From positions 1 to 29,760 of the forward strand of contig CAYPSX010000029.1 of the NCBI GenBank assembly GCA_964413185.1: 29,760 nucleotides of DNA. Direction: 5' to 3'. Position numbers and translations under genes: made by a program. The stretch is from Salinivirga sp964413185 (GTDB lineage: Bacteria > Bacteroidota > Bacteroidia > Bacteroidales > Salinivirgaceae). The notes under the pieces are model-generated. The model was not told the DNA's origin. It saw only the letters and a program-made list of their open reading frames with translations, and did no database searches. Below are positions 29,742 to 29,760 of the stretch, in pieces. Numbering within the stretch: the stretch's first letter is position 1; each line of letters opens with the position of its first letter.

Positions 29742-29760
29742 GCGAGAATAGCTCAGCTCC
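29742..29760 (+). tRNA. 5' end of a tRNA gene (cut by the window edge)
   Basis: The last 19 bases read GCGAGAATAGCTCAGCTCC. They contain the acceptor 5' strand GCGAGAA, the U8-A9-like TA and the D-stem GCTC followed by the AG of the D-loop. The start resembles Bacteroidota tRNA-Gly (GCGGGAATAGCTCAG), but the anticodon is outside the window, so the identity is not certain. Confidence 0.75.

Noticed and set aside
1..29760. CRISPR arrays, insertion sequences, prophage or integrase genes
   Set aside because: No regularly spaced repeats, transposase-like ORFs or phage structural genes were found by reading both strands. The mild similarity among envelope genes is not a mobile-element signature.

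Overview
The window looks like chromosomal DNA of a free-living, probably marine or sediment Bacteroidota (Bacteroidales/Marinilabiliales-like; this rank is my inference). Support: a large secreted protein ends in a type IX secretion (T9SS) type A sorting domain; many genes are preceded by the Bacteroidota -7 box TAnnTTTG and lack clear Shine-Dalgarno sequences; there are TPR histidine kinases, a ClpS-NfeD-FloA operon, and an RRM RNA-binding protein paired with a cold shock protein. Gene order is mostly core-genome-like. I see no prophage, transposase, CRISPR array or rRNA.

Layout. 1-370: a short or broken ORF at the edge, then the terminator of the next operon. 371-2102 (minus): clpS-nfeD-floA. 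2243-2491 (plus): YkgJ-type cysteine cluster protein. 2520-7796 (minus): four tightly packed genes read in the order OmpL47-like repeat protein, TPR-TM-SpoIIE phosphatase-receiver fusion, membrane-anchored GyrI-like protein resembling eukaryotic TEX264, and secreted propeller-like protein. This is the best candidate for an undescribed system. 8071-9003: LpxL-type acyltransferase. 9007-9864 (minus): orphan lipoprotein. 10086-11087: GT2 glycosyltransferase with an extra C-terminal domain. 11213-12424: L-serine dehydratase. 12457-13209 (minus): outer-membrane barrel. 13317-14777: TPR-like repeat protein. 14831-15274: smpB. 15296-16564 (minus): exported GATase-like protein of a Bacteroidota family. 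16662-18197 (minus): dnaB. 18329-19171: ispE. 19268-22786 (minus): T9SS cargo. 22939-25683: TPR histidine kinase and LuxR-type response regulator. 25736-26581 (minus): sulfotransferase, divergent from 26891-28738 MsbA-like ABC exporter. 28795-29269 (minus): RRM protein and cold shock protein with a long leader. 29742-end: the 5' end of a tRNA gene.

How they fit together. Much of the window concerns the cell envelope: lipid A acylation, lipid or polysaccharide export, sulfation, glycosylation, flotillin microdomains, T9SS export, outer-membrane barrels and lipoproteins. Two separate TPR-based signalling modules (2520-7796 and 22939-25683) could report on envelope state. Housekeeping genes (dnaB, ispE, smpB, sdaA, clpS) lie between them. 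Start codons were moved inward from the longest ORF wherever the family N-terminus or an ATG placed close after a -7 box made that more likely.
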